From an uncultured Actinomyces sp. (GTDB lineage Bacteria; Actinomycetota; Actinomycetes; Actinomycetales; Actinomycetaceae), in assembly GCA_900545825.1 (NCBI GenBank), contig URAS01000007.1:1-64000 (forward strand): 64,000 nucleotides of DNA, read 5' to 3'. Under the pieces are notes generated by a model, which searched no databases, was not told where the DNA came from, and saw nothing but the letters and a program-made list of their open reading frames with translations. The position numbers and the translations under genes are program-made. Positions 63,617 to 64,000 of the stretch are shown piece by piece. Numbering within the stretch: position 1 is the first letter of the stretch; each line of letters begins with the position of its first letter.

Positions 63617-64000
63617 TCGATGATCTCCTTTACTCGTTTAACGGGGGTAGTCGACGTGAAAAACTCCAGCCCCGGCAGCGGAACGTCCACGTCGTCGCGG
63701 GCGACCGCGCCGATCAGCGGCAGCAACGCAAGCCACCACTGTTCCTTCGGCCGCCGCTTGTCGGCGTCGACCATGTGCTTCATCTGCTCGAACGGATACG
63801 ACGCGATGCCGGCGTGCGTGAGGCCGATGAAGCGCGCCTCGACTGACTGGTCGGCGAACAGCTCGTCCAGCTCGTTGACGGCGCGCGCCGCCAGCCGGGT
63901 CGCGAGGATCCGGTCGAACGAGGACGGCTCGCCGCCCTGCTGGACATGCCCGAGGGCGGCGTTGCGCACGTCGAACAGCCCGCGGCCCTCTTGCTCGAAG
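63613..64000 (-). CDS. pfkA: 6-phosphofructokinase, C-terminal part only (cut by window edge)
   Basis: About 128 residues of the C-terminal part, the frame being open to the right edge. NAALGHVQQGGEPSSFDRILATRLAARAVNEL is the diagnostic C-terminal PFK substrate-binding region. The N-terminal catalytic half, including the residues that separate ATP- from PPi-dependent enzymes, lies outside the window, so the phosphoryl donor cannot be decided. Overlaps pgi by 4 nt. The tail EFFTSTTPVKRVKEIIE is short. Confidence 0.85.

Overview
This is a 64 kb piece of a high-GC chromosome from an actinobacterium. The evidence is strong GCC/CTC/GTC codon bias, the actinobacterial dapD/dapC/fdxA/gltA neighbourhood, a DUF3117 protein, a soluble MgtE-like/DUF1003 pair, and many start codons that sit 6-8 nt downstream of a TANNNT -10 box with no Shine-Dalgarno sequence (leaderless transcripts). 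I cannot resolve the genus; an Actinomycetaceae- or Propionibacteriaceae-like, host-associated organism would fit. No tRNA, rRNA, CRISPR, phage or transposase gene is visible.

Layout. 0-5 kb: a partial LCP cell-wall ligase, an OatA-type acyltransferase and galE. 4.8-10.9 kb: purEK, a GtrA protein, a two-component system, a class III adenylate cyclase and maf. 10.9-15.5 kb: dapD, gltA, dapC and fdxA. 15.5-29.7 kb: a surface-polysaccharide locus with four GT4 enzymes, one GT2 enzyme, a flippase, a remnant of another glycosyltransferase, and five enzymes that together match the WbpA-B-E-D-I route to UDP-2,3-diacetamido-2,3-dideoxy-mannuronic acid. It ends in an asparagine-synthetase-like amidotransferase that may amidate the uronic acid. 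30-41 kb: housekeeping genes (Nramp transporter, TypA, stress protein, MgtE-like regulator, Mrp, methyltransferase, LOG protein, manC-galK). 41-46.5 kb: a BrkB/YihY protein, then a small island of unknown membrane-anchored proteins, including a tandem paralogous pair with conserved N-halves and unrelated C-halves, punctuated by palindromic repeats. 46.5-64 kb: exoIII, a PnrA-like lipoprotein, folD, glyA, a family 3 glycosidase broken by one in-frame amber codon, a Fic protein, an MFS exporter, mdh, several small enzymes, pgi and the C-terminal end of a phosphofructokinase.

The most notable non-coding signals are: (1) an identical 17-nt word containing the perfect palindrome CTCGATATCGAG, abutting the -10 boxes of both dapD and gltA, which looks like a shared operator; (2) a bipartite palindromic intergenic repeat (family A, about ten copies, arms GTGAACGTGA/TCACGTTCAC); (3) a second nested palindromic repeat (family B, four copies, arms around CGAAACGCTCACC); and (4) the leaderless-promoter pattern. 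Together the genes describe a cell that builds a complex acidic wall glycan (LCP ligase, acyltransferase, GalE, GalK, ManC and the diaminouronic acid pathway) beside ordinary central metabolism.
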